Assembly (NCBI RefSeq): GCF_017811755.1
Contig: NZ_JADDJF010000001.1
Location: forward strand, 62,001 to 126,000
Origin: Pararhodobacter sp. SW119
GTDB lineage: Bacteria > Pseudomonadota > Alphaproteobacteria > Rhodobacterales > Rhodobacteraceae
DNA length: 64,000 nt
Direction: 5' to 3'
A program made the position numbers and the translations under genes. Shown here in pieces: positions 8,857-16,910 of this stretch (positions are counted from its first letter, which is position 1; every line of letters starts with the position of its first letter). The notes below the pieces were generated by a model. That model was not told the origin of the DNA and ran no database searches. It saw only the letters and a list, made by a program, of their open reading frames with translations.

Positions 8857-10401
8857 ATGAACGAGGCACGGGCGGAACGGCGGGCACGCGGCGGCGGCGG
8901 GGCGGCACGGCGGGCCGAGCGCACGGCCGTCAGCATCGAGACCGCGCGCTTCATCGAGCGCAACATCCCGAACCTGGATCTGCTGAACGAAGAGGCGCTG
9001 CAGATCATCGAATGGAACGCCGAGACGGTGCTGGAGGAGGTCGGCGTCAATTTCGCCGACAACCCCGCGGCGCTGGATCTGTGGCGGCAGGCCGGGGCCG
9101 ATGTGCGGGGCGAGCGGGTGCGCATCCCGCGCGGGCTGGCGCGGCAGCTTTGCGCGACGGCGCCGGCGCGGTTCACGCAGCACGCGCGCAATCCCGAACG
9201 CTCGGTCGAGATCGGCGGCCGGTCGCTGGTGCTGGCCCCGGTCTACGGGCCGCCCTTCGTGCGCGATATCGAGGGCGGGCGGCGCTATGCCACGATCGCG
9301 GATTTCCAGAAGTTCGTGAAGCTGGGCTACATGTCGAAATGGCTGCACCATTCCGGCGGCACGGTCTGCGAGCCGACCGACATCGCGGTGAACAAGCGCC
9401 ATCTGGACATGCTGCTGGCGCATATGACGCTGTCGGACAAGCCCTTCATGGGCTCGGTCACCGAACCCGTGCGGGCCGAAGATTCGGTGAAGATGGCCGA
9501 GATCCTGTTCGGCGCGGATTTCGTGCACGACAATTGCGTGATGACGTCGCTGGTCAACATCAACTCGCCGCTGACCTTCGACGCCACCATGATGGGCGCG
9601 CTGGAGGTCTATGCGCGCGCCGGGCAGGCCTGCATCGTCTCGCCCTTCATCGTCGGCGGCGCGATGGCGCCGGTGACGGTGGCGGGCACGCTGACGCAGG
9701 TTCTGGCCGAGGTGCTGGCGGGTGTGGCCTACAGCCAGTTGATCCGCGCCGGCGCGCCGGTCATCATGGGGGCGTTCGTGACCTCGATCGACATGAACTC
9801 GGGCGCGCCCACGTTCGGCACGCCGGAGGCCGCGCATATCACCTACGGGGCGGGGCAGCTGGCGCGGCGGCTGGGGGTGCCGTACCGGTCGGGCGGCGCC
9901 TTCTGCGGATCGAAGCTGCCCGACGCGCAGGCGGGGTATGAGAGCGCGAACAGCCTGAACATGGCGCTGCTGGCCGGCGTCAACTTCATGCTGCACGCCT
10001 GCGGCTGGTTGGAGGGCGGGCTGGTGGCGAGCTTCGAGAAGTTCGTGCTGGACGCGGACCAGCTGGGCACGCTGCACCACCTGGCGCAGGGGGTCGCGGT
10101 CGACGACAACGGCCAGGCGATGGACGCGATCCGCGAGGTGGGGCCGGGCGGGCACTACCTGGGGTGCGCGCATACGCAGGCGAATTTCAAGTCCGCCTTC
10201 TGGCGGTCGGACGTGCTGGACTACAAGCCGTTCGAGACCTGGGAAGACGAGGGCGCGCGCGATTCGGCGTCACTGGCCGCGGCGCGGGTGGAAAAGCAGC
10301 TGCGCGATTTCCAGGCGCCCTATCTGGACCCGGCGATAAACGAGGCGCTGCAGGGCTACGTCGCCCAGCGCAAGGCCGCCGAGCCCGACGCCTTTGGCTA
10401 G
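8857..10401 (+). CDS. MttB-family (trimethylamine methyltransferase-like) corrinoid methyltransferase, non-pyrrolysine type
   Basis: 514 residues from ATG 8857, preceded by GGAGGG at 8845-8850; an in-frame ATG at 8815 lacks this. The family transfers a methyl group from a quaternary or tertiary amine to a corrinoid protein. Visible family segments are NLDLLNEEALQIIEWNAETVLEEVGVNF, YGPPFVRDIEGG, FGTPEAAHITYGAGQLARRLGVPYRSGG and the C-terminal GPGGHYLGCAHTQ. The frame runs through without an in-frame amber codon, so it is not the pyrrolysine trimethylamine enzyme; relatives act on betaines. Partners encoded nearby on the other strand are a methyltetrahydrofolate:corrinoid methyltransferase and a MetF-like reductase. 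No corrinoid-binding protein is in the window. Substrate unknown. Confidence 0.88.
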   Translation: MNEARAERRARGGGGAARRAERTAVSIETARFIERNIPNLDLLNEEALQIIEWNAETVLEEVGVNFADNPAALDLWRQAGADVRGERVRIPRGLARQLCATAPARFTQHARNPERSVEIGGRSLVLAPVYGPPFVRDIEGGRRYATIADFQKFVKLGYMSKWLHHSGGTVCEPTDIAVNKRHLDMLLAHMTLSDKPFMGSVTEPVRAEDSVKMAEILFGADFVHDNCVMTSLVNINSPLTFDATMMGALEVYARAGQACIVSPFIVGGAMAPVTVAGTLTQVLAEVLAGVAYSQLIRAGAPVIMGAFVTSIDMNSGAPTFGTPEAAHITYGAGQLARRLGVPYRSGGAFCGSKLPDAQAGYESANSLNMALLAGVNFMLHACGWLEGGLVASFEKFVLDADQLGTLHHLAQGVAVDDNGQAMDAIREVGPGGHYLGCAHTQANFKSAFWRSDVLDYKPFETWEDEGARDSASLAAARVEKQLRDFQAPYLDPAINEALQGYVAQRKAAEPDAFG

Positions 10402-10411
10402 GCGGCGGAAA

Positions 10412-10488
10412 GGGGGGCTGTCTGCCCCCCTCGGCCTGCGGCCTCACCCCCCGAGGATATTTCCGGACAGGTAGTCTTCGGGGGCGGG
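10412..10488 (+). repeat. GC-rich triple-hairpin intergenic repeat, copy 1
   Basis: Starts 10 nt after the MttB-type stop. Hairpin 1 is GGGGGGC (10412-10418) / GCCCCCC (10424-10430); hairpin 2 is GGCC-TGC-GGCC; a third arm begins ACCCCCCGAGGATATTTCC and closes with CTTCGGGGG. Copy 2 at 30316 has the same order, with hairpin 2 changed on both sides, which indicates selection on structure. Placement suggests a terminator or REP-like role. Confidence 0.7.
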
Positions 10489-10529
10489 AGTGCCGATCTT
10501 TGCGCTTGCAAGGGCGCTCAGCGGCAGGC

Positions 10530-10608
10530 GTGCGCATGCGCACAAATTCGCAAGTACCTGATTTCCGATGGCTATTGTTGGGCGGTTAACCGCATGGAAA
10601 GGTTTCGG
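10530..10608 (+). repeat. Composite element, copy E (dyad - CAA-N4-CTG - TTAACCG-N6-GAAA)
   Basis: Perfect 14-bp dyad GTGCGCATGCGCAC at 10530-10543 (centre 10536/10537). CAA starts 7 nt beyond the dyad, CTGA follows four bases later, and TTAACCGCATGGAAA starts at 10586, 49 nt from the dyad centre. It lies 129 nt after the MttB-type stop on the same strand and faces copy D. Confidence 0.8.
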
Positions 10609-10699
10609 CAACGCCCTTGGGTAAGGACGTATTGTCAGTTCCAACTGCTTGACGCGGGCAGGGCGCTTGCGTTTCGGAAACCGGGTTGGCGTCGGCGCC

Positions 10700-10779
10700 C
10701 GAAAGTTTCGTTGCGGTTAATGGAGATGAATGATCGTTCTATTTCAATGCGTTGTCAGAGCGTCCAAATTTGGACACTC
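10700..10779 (-). repeat. Composite element, copy D (facing copy E)
   Basis: On the minus strand: dyad GTCCAAATTTGGAC at 10762-10775 (centre 10768/10769), extending to 22 bp (10758-10779) with one T:G pair, then CAA-N4-TTGA, then TTAACCGCAACGAAACTTT reading down from 10720, 48 nt from the dyad centre. It starts 84 nt beyond the stop of the UspA gene on the same strand. Confidence 0.85.
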
Positions 10780-10863
10780 CTTCACTGAGCGCTCATTCGG
10801 TTGATCCAGTGGGGTGGCGATGGCCGCGGCGAACCGCCCCCCGGTCGCGCGAGGCGGTGATCC

Positions 10864-11274
10864 TCAGCGTGCGATCAGGACCGAGCACTGCGCGTGACGG
10901 ACGACGCGCGCGGCGGTGGAGCCGATGAAGTAATCGCTGAGCCCGGGGCGATGCGAGGCGATCATGATCAGGTCGGCGCCGTGATCCTCGGCGGCCTGGA
11001 TGATCTGGCTGGACGCGGCGCCGGTACGCACTTCGGAGACGACATTGCCGGAAACTTCTTTCGCCAGCAGGCCCAGTTCGACCTTGGCTTCGGCCTGCCG
11101 GCGGTCGTTCAGGTCGCGCGGCAGTTCGGCGGCGATGTAGCTTGGCACGTCTTCCAGCACATGGACCAGACGGACGGTGCCGCCGTCGTCGATCAGCGCT
11201 TTCGCGCGGTCGATCAGTTCCTTGCCGGCCTCGCCATGGCTGAGATCGACGGCGATGATGATGTTCTTGTACAT
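10864..11274 (-). CDS. Universal stress protein (UspA family)
   Basis: 136 residues from ATG 11272-11274 with an AGGAGGG ribosome site just upstream; a longer reading from 11349 is not supported. MYKNIIIAVDLSHG at the N-terminus and the C-terminal block ADLIMIASHRPGLSDYFIGSTAARVVRHAQCSVLIAR are the UspA fold and its nucleotide-binding region, where G-2x-G-9x-(S/T) is replaced by GLSDYFIGSTA. Cytoplasmic, role unspecified. It lies downstream of the corrinoid-module genes on the same strand, after a 126-nt gap, so may have its own promoter. Confidence 0.9.
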   Translation of the reverse strand: MYKNIIIAVDLSHGEAGKELIDRAKALIDDGGTVRLVHVLEDVPSYIAAELPRDLNDRRQAEAKVELGLLAKEVSGNVVSEVRTGAASSQIIQAAEDHGADLIMIASHRPGLSDYFIGSTAARVVRHAQCSVLIAR

Positions 11275-11400
11275 TTGGCCCTCCTGTCCGGGTTCCTGGC
11301 TGACGCGACCCTGCGCCCGAATGTGACGCAAGGCGTTGATCTGCGTCAACTGCCGCGACGCAAATCGACGGAGATCATGCAGGTTTTCCGGCCCGGTCGA

Positions 11401-12360
11401 TCAGCCGCGCGCGCGCCGGCCGCCGCGACGACCGGAGCTGGCCTGGCTTGCGGCCTGGCTGGCCTCGGCGAAGCTGGCGCCTTCCTTGACCGCTTCCAGA
11501 ACCTTGGCCATGCGGATCCATTCGCCGCCGTTGGCGTCATGGTTCATCAGCAGGTTCGCGGCGCGGATTGCCTCCATCTCGACCGAGCGGACGGGGTTCA
11601 TGATCGCCGAGGTCATGCCGGCGCCGATCGCCATGGGCAGGAAGGCAGCGTTGACGCCGTGCCGGTTGGGCAGGCCGAAGCTGATGTTCGAGGCGCCGCA
11701 GGTAGTGTTGACGCCCAGTTCCGCGCGCAGGCGGCGGACGAGCGCGAAGACCTGCTGCCCGGCCGAGGCCATCGCGCCGACCGGCATGACCAGCGGGTCG
11801 ACCACGATGTCATGCGCCGGGATGCCGAAATCGGCGGCGCGTTCCACGATCTTCTTCGCCACCGCAAAACGCACGTCGGGATCTTCGGAGATGCCGGTGT
11901 CGTCGTTCGAGATGGCGACGACCGGCACGTTGTATTTCTTCACCAGCGGCAGGACCAGTTCCAGCCGGTCTTCCTCGCCGGTGACCGAGTTTAGCAGCGG
12001 CCGGCCGTTGGTCGCGGCCAGACCGGCCTCCAGCGCCGCGGGGACCGAGCTGTCGATGCAGAGCGGCACGTCGACCAGCCCCTGCACCAGTTCGATCACC
12101 CTGCGCATCAGCGGCGGTTCGGTCTCGTTCGGGTTGGGGTTGGAGTTGTAGACGACGCCCGCGTTCACATCGAGGACCATCGCCCCGCAGGCGACCTGCT
12201 CCAGCGCGTCCCGCTCGACCGTCGAGAAATCGCCCGCCTCCAGTTCGGCGGCGAGCTTCTTGCGCCCGGTGGGGTTGATCCGCTCGCCGATCACGCAGAA
12301 GGGCTCTTCAAAGCCGATGACGACGGTCTTGGTGGCGGATTCGACGATGGTGCGGGTCAT
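11401..12360 (-). CDS. Methyltetrahydrofolate:corrinoid/cobalamin methyltransferase (pterin-binding domain)
   Basis: 319 residues starting MTRTIVESATKTVVIGFEEPFCVIGERINPTGRKK. The GERINPTGRK block, MVLDVNAGV, PLCIDSS, LLNSVTGEE and TTCGASNISFGLP are the pterin-binding TIM-barrel motifs shared with MetH and MtgA/MtrH-like enzymes. Expected role: move the corrinoid-bound methyl group onto tetrahydrofolate. A Ala/Ser/Arg-rich tail (SQAASQASSGRRGGRRARG) follows the barrel. It is the second member of a minus-strand operon after the MetF-like gene (19-nt gap) and sits opposite the MttB-type gene, forming a methyl-group transfer route. Confidence 0.9.
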   Translation of the reverse strand: MTRTIVESATKTVVIGFEEPFCVIGERINPTGRKKLAAELEAGDFSTVERDALEQVACGAMVLDVNAGVVYNSNPNPNETEPPLMRRVIELVQGLVDVPLCIDSSVPAALEAGLAATNGRPLLNSVTGEEDRLELVLPLVKKYNVPVVAISNDDTGISEDPDVRFAVAKKIVERAADFGIPAHDIVVDPLVMPVGAMASAGQQVFALVRRLRAELGVNTTCGASNISFGLPNRHGVNAAFLPMAIGAGMTSAIMNPVRSVEMEAIRAANLLMNHDANGGEWIRMAKVLEAVKEGASFAEASQAASQASSGRRGGRRARG

Positions 12361-12379
12361 GGGGGTCCTTCGGTTGCTG

Positions 12380-13288
12380 TCAGGCGGCGGCGCGCTGAGG
12401 GCGCTGGCCGTGGCGTTGGGTCCAGTCGGCGGTGGCCTTGATACCGCCCAGCGGGAAGAAATGCACGGCCTCGATGCCGAAGGCGGGGTTGGCGGCCTTG
12501 TGGGCGGCCAGCGCCTCGAGGATGGAGTCGGGCTCGTAGGGCAGGAGCAGTTTCGAGACGTCCATCGCGCGCTTCTGCAGCACCTTGAGCGAGGGCCCGA
12601 CACCGCAGGCGATGGCGAACTTGATCAGCGTCTGGAGTTTCGCCGGGCCGGCGATGCCGATGTGGACGGGCAGCGCGATGCCTTCGGCCTGCAGGCGGTC
12701 GACCCAGGCGATCACCGGGGCGGCGTCAAAGCAGAACTGCGTGGCCAGCGCCATCTTGGCGTCGGTGCGATCCGCGAAAGCCTGCTTCCAGCGCAAAGCC
12801 TCGGACACCATCCGGTCCGAGCCGTCGGGGTCGATGTCGCGGTTGCCCTCGGGGTGGCCGGCGACATGCAGCCGCTCGAACCCGTCGAAGGCGCCTGATT
12901 CAAGCAGTTGCATCGAGGAGTCGAAGGCGCCGGCCGGCTGGGCCACGCCGCCGGCCAGGATCAGGCCCTGCTTCACGTCGGCCTCGCCCCGGTAGCGGGC
13001 GACCCAGTCGCGCAGCGTGGCGGCGTCGGGGATGATGCGGGCGGGGAAATGCGGCATCGGCTCAAACCCCTCGGCGCGCAGGCGCGCGGCGGTCGCCACC
13101 ATCTCGTCGATGGGGGTGCCGTCGATATGGGCGATGTAGACGCGGGTGCCGCCGGGCAGCAGGTCGCGGAAATCCGCGACCTTCTCGGCGGTGCGCGGCA
13201 TCACCTCGATGGAAAACCCGTCGAGGAAGCCTGCCAGATCCGCCGACCCATGAGCCGTGTCCCTGCGACCGAACTTGAAGATAGCCAT
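12380..13288 (-). CDS. Methylenetetrahydrofolate reductase-like protein (MetF family)
   Basis: 302 residues from ATG 13286-13288 (MAIFKFGRRDT). The family TIM barrel is seen in FSIEVMPRTAEKV, VYIAHIDGTPIDEMVATAARL, HFPARI, LILAGGVAQPAG, HVAGHPEGNRD, ATQFCFDAAPVIAWVDRL and LPVHIGIAGPA. In this context it probably oxidises methyl-tetrahydrofolate made by the neighbouring methyltransferase to methylene-tetrahydrofolate, rather than serving methionine synthesis; that is inference from neighbours. It follows the small virulence-factor-family gene by 16 nt and precedes the corrinoid methyltransferase by 19 nt. Confidence 0.85.
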   Translation of the reverse strand: MAIFKFGRRDTAHGSADLAGFLDGFSIEVMPRTAEKVADFRDLLPGGTRVYIAHIDGTPIDEMVATAARLRAEGFEPMPHFPARIIPDAATLRDWVARYRGEADVKQGLILAGGVAQPAGAFDSSMQLLESGAFDGFERLHVAGHPEGNRDIDPDGSDRMVSEALRWKQAFADRTDAKMALATQFCFDAAPVIAWVDRLQAEGIALPVHIGIAGPAKLQTLIKFAIACGVGPSLKVLQKRAMDVSKLLLPYEPDSILEALAAHKAANPAFGIEAVHFFPLGGIKATADWTQRHGQRPQRAAA

Positions 13289-13304
13289 CAGCGCCTCCCA
13301 GAGC

Positions 13305-13610
13305 TTACCCGCGCGCATCCCAGCCATCATTGGCGATCAGCGCCTTCAGTCTGGCAGCGTCGTATGCCGCTTCCAGCCGCGCGGCCTCGGCGCGAGCGAC
13401 CTCATTCGGATCGCCTGCGACATCGACGGGCGCGGCCTTGCGCCATTCGCCCAGATAGGCGTCGGCGTCCCGCGTGCCGACCTTCATCGCGCAGCGGTCG
13501 ATCGCCTGTTCGAAGCGTTCGGGCAGTTGCACCTTCATGGCTTTTCGGCCCTTGCCGACGATGACCTGCGCGGGGATGTCGCGCCAATAGACGATGACCA
13601 CGGGGTTCAT
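13305..13610 (-). CDS. Virulence factor family protein (small, C1-operon associated)
   Basis: 101 residues starting MNPVVIVYWRDIPAQVIVGKGRKAMKVQLPERFEQAIDRCAMKVGT. This matches the short 'virulence factor' family commonly written beside MetF-like and corrinoid-methyltransferase genes in alphaproteobacteria; the biochemical role is unknown despite the name. No signal peptide. The start at 13608-13610 has GGAGGGCGC immediately upstream. It heads the minus-strand C1 operon. Confidence 0.75.
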   Translation of the reverse strand: MNPVVIVYWRDIPAQVIVGKGRKAMKVQLPERFEQAIDRCAMKVGTRDADAYLGEWRKAAPVDVAGDPNEVARAEAARLEAAYDAARLKALIANDGWDARG

Positions 13611-13771
13611 GAGCGCCCTCCTTGCGTTGCCCCTCTGATAGACCGTTCCGGGCGCCGGGCGGGGACAATTTCGACCCGCGGGCGACGGGTTGCGACATGG
13701 TCTTGGGTCGTCAAGCCGGACCGTGCGGCGTTCCGCGCCGGGATCGCGCCCCTGCAACGCGCACAAGCGAA

Positions 13772-13797
13772 GAAACCCGACCGCCAGGTCGGGTTTC
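13772..13797 (-). terminator. Rho-independent-like terminator after the first OMP gene
   Basis: Perfect 11-bp stem GAAACCCGACC / GGTCGGGTTTC with a 4-nt loop, 23 nt beyond the outer-membrane gene stop; on the minus strand the 3' arm ends in TTTC-TTCG. The T run is short. Confidence 0.6.
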
Positions 13798-13820
13798 AAG
13801 GCAATGCGGGGGCCGGGCGG

Positions 13821-14474
13821 TCAGAAGCGGAAGACGGCGCTGAGGCGGATGACGTTGGCGCGGATGCGCACGTCGGGGAAGGCCCCGGGATTGCCGGTGT
13901 CGAAGTCGCCGTTGCCGAAGTTGTAATGCTCCAGCTCGCCGCGAAGATGCCAGCCGCTGAGCAGGGCATGCTCCACCCCGAGGCCGATCATGACGCCGGC
14001 GACCGTTTGCGAATCCCGCAATCCCGCGTCCACCGCCGTGTGGCGCACATTGGTGATGGCGGGACCCGCGGTGGCAAAGAACAAGGTCCGGTTCCGCGCG
14101 ATGCCGGCGCGCCCGCGGATCGAGGCGAGGGTACGCATGTCGGTTTCCACCAGGCCCATCCCCGTGGCGCTGCTGCCGCGGATCCGGTGGGCGGAGAAAT
14201 GCGCCTCGACGCCGTAGACGCGGTCGGCTTGCTGCCAGCTGTAGCCGATGAGACCGCCGAATCCGGCGCCGGAGCCGTTTGGCCAGAATTCGGGCGCGGG
14301 CGTGTAGCGGTAGTCCGCGCGTCCCTGGCTGACCCCGAGGCCGGCATAGGCGCCGGTCCAGTCGTAGCCAGGCTGCATGCCCAACATACCTTGCGCCCGG
14401 ACTGGCTGCGTGGTGCTGGCAAGGGCGGTGGCCCCCAAGGCAATAACCGAAATGGAAAGGAATAGGCGTCGCAT
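13821..14474 (-). CDS. Outer-membrane beta-barrel protein (small porin/Omp25-like)
   Basis: 217 residues. A signal peptide (MRRLFLSISVIALGATALASTTQPVRAQG) with a likely cleavage after VRA is followed by YDWTGAYAGLGVSQG, alternating barrel strands and a C-terminal Phe (IRLSAVFRF), the outer-membrane assembly signal. RTLFFATAGPAITNVRH is a typical barrel segment. It is a tandem paralogue of the gene at 14745-15434, sharing FWPNGSG, G-GGL-GY-W, VYGVE-H-SAHR-RG and RTLFF-TAGPAI-NVRH. Each copy has its own terminator. Confidence 0.85.
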   Translation of the reverse strand: MRRLFLSISVIALGATALASTTQPVRAQGMLGMQPGYDWTGAYAGLGVSQGRADYRYTPAPEFWPNGSGAGFGGLIGYSWQQADRVYGVEAHFSAHRIRGSSATGMGLVETDMRTLASIRGRAGIARNRTLFFATAGPAITNVRHTAVDAGLRDSQTVAGVMIGLGVEHALLSGWHLRGELEHYNFGNGDFDTGNPGAFPDVRIRANVIRLSAVFRF

Positions 14475-14530
14475 GGTTCACCACCTCGTCTGTGTGCGCG
14501 CTTCACTCAACTGGCAGTGTTCACAGTTTG

Positions 14531-14546
14531 TTAATAAAGGTTAACA
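14531..14546 (-). promoter_or_regulatory. Inverted repeat GTTAA-N6-TTAAC upstream of the OMP gene
   Basis: GTTAA (14531-14535) and TTAAC (14542-14546) form a perfect 5-bp dyad 57 nt upstream of the OMP start, in an AT-rich patch unusual for this genome. It resembles a CtrA-like pair of TTAA half-sites but with 6 rather than 7 bp between them. A regulator site is plausible; identity unproven. Confidence 0.35.
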
Positions 14547-14691
14547 TGCATGCGCTTTGGCAATCTGTCATGCAAAATATTGTGGTGCGTTCTAAAAAGA
14601 TCGGCGTCGCGGCGTTTCGGTCCGTTTCGCGGTGTGGAAGGTGGCAGCAGCGCATTTCGAGCGGCGCTAGAACTCCGACAGCTTGCGCAAC

Positions 14692-14720
14692 AAAAAAGCC
14701 CGGCCGCGAGGGCCGGGCTT
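14692..14720 (-). terminator. Rho-independent terminator after the second OMP gene
   Basis: Stem AAGCCCGGCC (14696-14705) / GGCCGGGCTT (14711-14720), loop of 5; on the minus strand the hairpin is followed by a T6 run (A6 at 14692-14697). It lies 24 nt after the stop at 14745. Confidence 0.85.
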
Positions 14721-14744
14721 CCGGGATCGTGATATGGCGTCAGA

Positions 14745-15434
14745 TCAGAAGCGGTAGACCGCGCTGATCCGTGCAAGGTTCGCGCGGGTGCGGACATTGG
14801 GGAATGTGCCCGGGGCGACGGTGTTGAAGTCCTTGCTGCGGAAGCGATGATGCTCCAGGTCGCCGCGAAGGTTCCAGCCGCCGGCCATGGCGTGCTCAAT
14901 GCCGGCGCCGATCACGAAACCGGTGACGGTGTTTGATTCGCTGTCGACACCCACGGCGTTGTGTCGAACGTTGGCAATCGCAGGACCGGCGGTCATGAAG
15001 AACAGCGTGCGGTCCTGGGCGACGCCCAGTCGGCCGCGGATCGAAGCCATGCTCCGAATGTCGGTTTCGATATCGACGCCGCCGACATTGGCATCGCCGC
15101 GCATCCGGTGTGCGGAGACGTGACCTTCGACACCATAGACCAGGTTGCCGTCATGCCAGTTGTAGCCGCCAAGACCGCCGATTCCCCAGCCTGAGCCGTT
15201 GGGCCAGAAATCGTTGACCGGGAAGCCGCCCACGTCCGGCGCGGTCGCGTCGGCGCTGTGGCTGGCGCGGCCATAGGTGAGGCCGAGACCGACATAGCCG
15301 CCGGTCCAGTCGTAGGTCTGCATCATCGGCGCGGGCGCCATGACAGTGGGTTCTTGCGGGACGGTCATGCCGCCGGCATGGGCCATGCCCGCACTCAGGG
15401 CGAGTGCAGAGAGTGAAACTGTAAACTTGCGCAT
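14745..15434 (-). CDS. Outer-membrane beta-barrel protein, tandem paralogue
   Basis: 229 residues from ATG 15432-15434 (MRKFTVSLSALALSAGMAHAGG), with TGGAGG upstream; an earlier in-frame ATG at 15512 gives a basic non-signal leader and is rejected. Cleavage is expected after AHA. The mature protein begins with a Pro/Ala/Met linker, then YDWTGGYVGLGLTYGRASHS, barrel strands and C-terminal ISAVYRF ending in Phe. It is similar throughout to the downstream paralogue. A function beyond outer-membrane structure is not visible. Confidence 0.85.
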   Translation of the reverse strand: MRKFTVSLSALALSAGMAHAGGMTVPQEPTVMAPAPMMQTYDWTGGYVGLGLTYGRASHSADATAPDVGGFPVNDFWPNGSGWGIGGLGGYNWHDGNLVYGVEGHVSAHRMRGDANVGGVDIETDIRSMASIRGRLGVAQDRTLFFMTAGPAIANVRHNAVGVDSESNTVTGFVIGAGIEHAMAGGWNLRGDLEHHRFRSKDFNTVAPGTFPNVRTRANLARISAVYRF

Positions 15435-15754
15435 TGGGTAATCCTCCAGTGGTTTGACGCTCCTACGCCTGTGACATCTATAACGTCGCGTGCAAAGTCT
15501 TGCTCGACTCACGATCTTGTCAGAGGCAGCGCATGGGCCGATTCATGCCATTTTTCGGCCTCAGGGTAAACGTGGATCGCGCGGATACGGTTCCCGCGAG
15601 AGTTGATGGTGGCGCGCTGTGACACTTATGTTGCAGTATCCGGTCGTGAGGCGCGAGTCGGCACAACTAAGGCGCGAAAAGCGCCATCGCGCAAGTTGCT
15701 TGCACGCGATGGGGTTGCGGACTACTCTCGGCGCAACACGAATTGGAGGGCGAC
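15435..15754. other. Divergent intergenic region, OMP / ppx-gppA
   Basis: 320 bp without a gene. It must hold promoters in both directions; a TATAGAT sequence near 15478 on the minus strand could be a -10 for the OMP gene. GCGCGAAAAGCGC and a nearby GCGCAAG...CTTGCACGCG pair give weak dyads near 15670-15710. Nothing else is recognised. Confidence 0.4.
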
Positions 15755-16909
15755 ATGACGCCCGAGCGTCCCGCAGGCGCGGCGGCGCGTTCCCGAGAGC
15801 AGGGGTCTTCTGTTACCGCTGGTGTGGCCCCGGCACCGATCGAGCCGAAGCGCCTGACACGGCCCGAGGGAGCGGGGCTCTATGCCGCGCTCGACTTGGG
15901 GACAAACAGTTGCCGGATGTTGATTGCGCGCCCCAACGGCGCGCAATTTGAGGTCGTGGACAGCTTTTCCCGTCCCGTCGAGCTGGGCCTGGGCCTGGAG
16001 GCGTCGGGCCGGCTGGGCTACGCGCCGATGGCGCGCACCGTGCATGCCTTGCGCATCTGCCGGCGCAAGCTGGATGTGCACCGCGTCACCCGGATGCGAC
16101 TGGTCGCCACCGAAGCCTGCCGGCGCGCCCGCAACGCGCGCGAGTTCATCGGCAAGATCCAGCGCGAGACCGGCCTGCGGCTGGAGATCATCCCGCCCGA
16201 GGAGGAAGCGCGGCTTGCCGTCATTTCCTGCGCGCCGCTGGTGGCCCCGGAAACCGACCAGCTGCTGGTGATCGATATCGGTGGCGGGTCGACCGAACTG
16301 GTGTGGATCGACCTATCGGGTGTCGATGCGCTGTCGCGGCGCAAGGCGATGATGCAGGTCCGACTTGACCTCGATTCGGCGCAATGGCCGGCCGAGCGGC
16401 CCGGTCTGCCGCGCGTCGTCGACTGGATCAGCGTGCCCTTGGGCGTGGCGACGCTGCGCGATCTATTTACCGATGTCGATGACGATGCCGCGCGTTTCGC
16501 GTTGATGAGCTGGCATTTCGAGGAGCAGCTGCACAGCTTTTCGCCCTACCAGAATCCCGCGCCGCGCGAGGGGTTCCAGATCATCGGCACCTCGGGGACG
16601 GTGACGACGGTCGCGGCGTCGTATCTGGGTCTCAAGCGGTATGACCGCACCAAGGTCGATGGCCTGACCATGACCTCCGACCAGATCGACCGGGTGATCC
16701 GCGACTACCTGGCGCTGGGGCCGGTCGGTCGGCGCTACGATCCGCGCATCGGGCGTGAGCGGCACGGGTTGATCATGTCGGGCGCGGCGATCCTGCAGGC
16801 GCTGATGCGGGTCTGGCCGACCGATGTGATGTCGGTCGCCGATCGCGGGCTGCGCGAGGGGTTGCTTTACGCGCTGATGACGCGCGACGGCGTGCTGGAC
16901 GTGGGTTGA
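15755..16909 (+). CDS. Ppx/GppA family exopolyphosphatase / guanosine pentaphosphatase
   Basis: 384 residues from ATG 15755 with GGAGGG upstream. The ASKHA phosphate-binding motifs are visible: [30 protein letters not shown] and [15 protein letters not shown], followed by [12 protein letters not shown]; these define the Ppx/GppA family, which hydrolyses polyphosphate or pppGpp. At this length it has only the catalytic N-terminal unit and lacks the C-terminal HD extension of long Ppx. It is 1 nt from the rlmE GTG, the pairing common in this lineage, so the two are likely cotranscribed. Confidence 0.9.
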   Translation: MTPERPAGAAARSREQGSSVTAGVAPAPIEPKRLTRPEGAGLYAALDLGTNSCRMLIARPNGAQFEVVDSFSRPVELGLGLEASGRLGYAPMARTVHALRICRRKLDVHRVTRMRLVATEACRRARNAREFIGKIQRETGLRLEIIPPEEEARLAVISCAPLVAPETDQLLVIDIGGGSTELVWIDLSGVDALSRRKAMMQVRLDLDSAQWPAERPGLPRVVDWISVPLGVATLRDLFTDVDDDAARFALMSWHFEEQLHSFSPYQNPAPREGFQIIGTSGTVTTVAASYLGLKRYDRTKVDGLTMTSDQIDRVIRDYLALGPVGRRYDPRIGRERHGLIMSGAAILQALMRVWPTDVMSVADRGLREGLLYALMTRDGVLDVG

Positions 16910-16910
16910 C

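Noticed and set aside
13305-13610. Evidence of pathogenicity from 'virulence factor' and 'invasion' family names (also 59395-59988)
   Set aside because: Both families are widespread in free-living alphaproteobacteria; the names are historical.
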